Positions 62,490-64,000 of a DNA stretch of 64,000 nucleotides are shown here, in pieces. The position numbers and the translations under genes were made by a program. Origin of the DNA: Microbacterium esteraromaticum (GTDB lineage Bacteria; Actinomycetota; Actinomycetes; Actinomycetales; Microbacteriaceae); assembly GCF_016907315.1 (NCBI RefSeq), contig NZ_JAFBBS010000001.1, positions 2,976,001-3,040,000 on the forward strand, read 5' to 3'. The notes under the pieces were generated by a model that was given only the letters and a program-made list of their open reading frames with translations, ran no database searches and was not told where the DNA came from. The number at the start of each line of letters is the position of its first letter. Position 1 is the first letter of the stretch.

Positions 62490-63910
62490 CACACGACGAA
62501 TTCGACGGTGCCCTCGGAGACGTCGACCGCGGCGACCCGCAGCTTCACGGTCGCGCCAGGCTGGATGCCGACGGTGACGGGCGCCGTCGCCGTCACCGCG
62601 GGTTCGGCGATCTGCACCGAGGCACGGTCCTCGCCGCGCAGCTCGATGACGGTGGCATCGATGGTCCGGCCCACCAGCGGCTGCAGCAGAGCCGCCTCGA
62701 CGCGGTTGATCGTCTCGGCGTCCAGTCGCGATGCCCGCTGCGCGGAGTCCTGCATCAGGCCGGGCAGCAGGGGCAGCGACTCCCGAGCCCACGCGGGCGC
62801 TGCCTCACCGCGAGACACGGCGAGGCAGATGGCCAGCGACCAGCGGTCGACCAGGCGACGCAGGGGAGCGGTCGTGTGGGCGTAAGGGGCCCCGATCGCG
62901 GCCTGCGTGAGGTCGCCTTCGGGGAGCTGCCCGTCGAAGGTGATGTAGCCCGCACCGCGGAACAGGGCTGCAGCCGCTTCGAGCACCGGCAGCGCCACAG
63001 GGTCGGCGGTGTCGAGTGCACGCAGATAGTCGCCATACCGACCCGCGGTCCATGGGCGGCCGAGAGCCTCGGTCTGCCGTCGGAATCTGTCGAAGGCGCG
63101 CTCGTCCGGCTGCGGCATGGTGCGCAGCACGCCGACCTTCGCGTCGATCATCAGCTCGGCGGCAGCCATGCCTGTCATCAGCGACAGCTGCGCGTTCCAG
63201 TCCTCGATCGGCAGGGGGCGGCGGCGCTCTATGTCGTAGCGCCCGTCCTCACGCACCACGACCTCCTCATCAGGGAGGTTGAGACTCGCGCCCCCTCGCT
63301 GGGCCTCCTGTACTCGTCGCAGCTCGCCGATCTCCCGCAGCAGCGAGAGGTGGTCGTCGTCGCCGCGGTCGATGGCTGCCTGTGCTGAGGCGTAGTCGAG
63401 CTGATCGCGCGAGCGGATGAGCGCGCGCTCCAGCCGGAACCCGGTCTTCGCCCCCTCAGCGTCGAGCGCGAAGGTCCAGACGAGTGCGGGGCGCTCGACA
63501 CCCGCCAACAGCGACGCGCGATCCTCTGACAGCACCCGCGGATGCAGCGGGATGTTCCCGTCGGCCAGATACAGGGTCTGACCGCGCAGACGAGCCTGCG
63601 CATCGAGCGCACCTCCCGGCTCGACGTAGCCCGGCACATCGGCGATCGCATATCGCACCTGATATCCCGAACCCGCGCGCTCCAGCTGGAATGCCTGATC
63701 GAGGTCTTTCGAGCCCAGCGGATCGAGCGTCACGAAGGGCACGTCTCGCAGGTCGAGGTCGGGCGTGGGGGCGCTCGCCGCCTCGGCTTCGGCGATCGCC
63801 TCGGGCGGGAACTCGACCGGCGCCTCGATGCCGGCCCGAAGCGCTGCGAGCGCTTCGGCGAGCTCGCTCTGCTCGGCGGAAGAGGAGACATGTGATCGAC
63901 GCTGAGGCAT
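62489..63910 (-). CDS. RNB-domain ribonuclease (RNase II/R family)
   Basis: A 473-aa 3'-5' exoribonuclease-like protein with the catalytic RNB domain: FVTLDPLGSKDLDQAFQLER (Asp cluster), YAIADVPGYVEPGGALDAQA, YLADGNIPLHPRVLSEDRASL, and the C-terminal YAHTTAPLRRLVDRW. The N-terminal cold-shock and C-terminal S1 domains of full RNase R (about 800 aa) are missing or reduced to a short beta tail (about 400-473), as in the short actinobacterial RNB proteins. Leaderless-type promoter TAGGGT ends 6 bases before the ATG. Confidence 0.9.
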   Translation of the reverse strand: MPQRRSHVSSSAEQSELAEALAALRAGIEAPVEFPPEAIAEAEAASAPTPDLDLRDVPFVTLDPLGSKDLDQAFQLERAGSGYQVRYAIADVPGYVEPGGALDAQARLRGQTLYLADGNIPLHPRVLSEDRASLLAGVERPALVWTFALDAEGAKTGFRLERALIRSRDQLDYASAQAAIDRGDDDHLSLLREIGELRRVQEAQRGGASLNLPDEEVVVREDGRYDIERRRPLPIEDWNAQLSLMTGMAAAELMIDAKVGVLRTMPQPDERAFDRFRRQTEALGRPWTAGRYGDYLRALDTADPVALPVLEAAAALFRGAGYITFDGQLPEGDLTQAAIGAPYAHTTAPLRRLVDRWSLAICLAVSRGEAAPAWARESLPLLPGLMQDSAQRASRLDAETINRVEAALLQPLVGRTIDATVIELRGEDRASVQIAEPAVTATAPVTVGIQPGATVKLRVAAVDVSEGTVEFVV

Positions 63911-63916
63911 GCACCC

Positions 63917-63922
63917 ACCCTA
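63917..63922 (-). promoter_or_regulatory. Predicted -10 element (leaderless) for the RNB gene
   Basis: TAGGGT on the minus strand ends exactly 6 bases before the ATG at 63910. Confidence 0.5.
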
Positions 63923-63976
63923 CGCACGGCCCCCGCAACCTCGGGTAACAGCGGCCCTCCGCTCGCCCACGCCCAG

Positions 63977-63982
63977 TAGCGT
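63977..63982 (+). promoter_or_regulatory. Predicted -10 element (leaderless) for the gene at the right edge
   Basis: TAGCGT ends exactly 6 bases before the ATG at 63989. Confidence 0.45.
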
Positions 63983-63988
63983 GAAGAC

Positions 63989-64000
63989 ATGACGAACGCT
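63989..64000 (+). CDS. First codons of an unidentified gene (partial)
   Basis: Only ATG ACG AAC GCT (MTNA) is inside the window. It is called because a TAGCGT hexamer lies 6 bases upstream, the same arrangement as for ten other genes here, and the strand is opposite to the RNB gene. The product cannot be told. Confidence 0.4.

Overview
The window is high-GC chromosomal DNA from an actinobacterium, most likely a Microbacteriaceae member close to Microbacterium. This rests on the family content (DUF3097, DUF2993/LmeA, DUF5684, short AtpC, Rho with a long low-complexity N-terminal extension), many GTG and TTG starts, 1-4 bp ATGA/GTGA overlaps, and the block rho-prfA-prmC-tsaC-wecA-atpIBEFHAGDC. 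I see no insertion sequence, prophage, CRISPR array or replication origin. Genes are tightly packed and no intergenic stretch exceeds about 190 bases.

Layout. 1-3.0 kb (minus): alpha/beta hydrolase, peptide-type binding lipoprotein and the start of its permease. A divergent tyrosine phosphatase follows, then a stand-alone SIP-domain gene behind a good IdeR/DtxR iron box. 4.3-8.5 kb (minus): envelope/stress run of TPM protein, PspA, arginase-family protein and a small HExxH membrane protein. 8.6-13.1 kb (plus): DUF3097, trmB, a degenerate CPBP-like membrane protein, a probable toxin/immunity pair, tRNA-Arg(CCG), DUF2945 and DUF488 genes. 13.1-20.2 kb: SGNH hydrolase, then an amino-sugar module (RpiR regulator, SIS protein, NgcE/F/G-like transporter without ATPase) facing a divergent GlcNAc-kinase-like gene across a promoter with an overlapping palindrome. 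20.3-27.6 kb: argS, lmeA-like, YihY (minus), and lysA-hom-thrB for the aspartate pathway. 27.8-43.4 kb: rho, prfA, GNAT, a minus-strand cysE-cysK pair, prmC, tsaC, wecA-like and the complete F1Fo ATP synthase operon ending in a strong hairpin. 43.4-54.5 kb: yaaA, DUF5684, aldo/keto reductase, PP2C phosphatase, a large FtsK/SpoIIIE ATPase, asparaginase, OsmC, plsC and an FKBP lipoprotein. 53.4-61.4 kb: MEP-pathway genes dxr and ispG with the site-2 protease rseP between them, interleaved with minus-strand murE-like, fused anthranilate synthase and pcp genes. 61.5-64 kb: AlaX-like editing protein, RNB ribonuclease with a coupled 52-residue ORF, and the first codons of a further gene.

The two most notable signals are: (1) a complete tryptophan attenuator upstream of the fused anthranilate-synthase/PhzE-type gene, with an 11-codon leader carrying tandem Trp codons, mutually exclusive hairpins and a U-tract terminator; (2) a two-gene cassette that looks like an HG/SC (caspase-clan-like) effector with a small immunity protein. 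A recurrent TAnnnT hexamer placed exactly 6 bases before many start codons points to widespread leaderless transcription. All calls are from reading the sequence; no database search was run.
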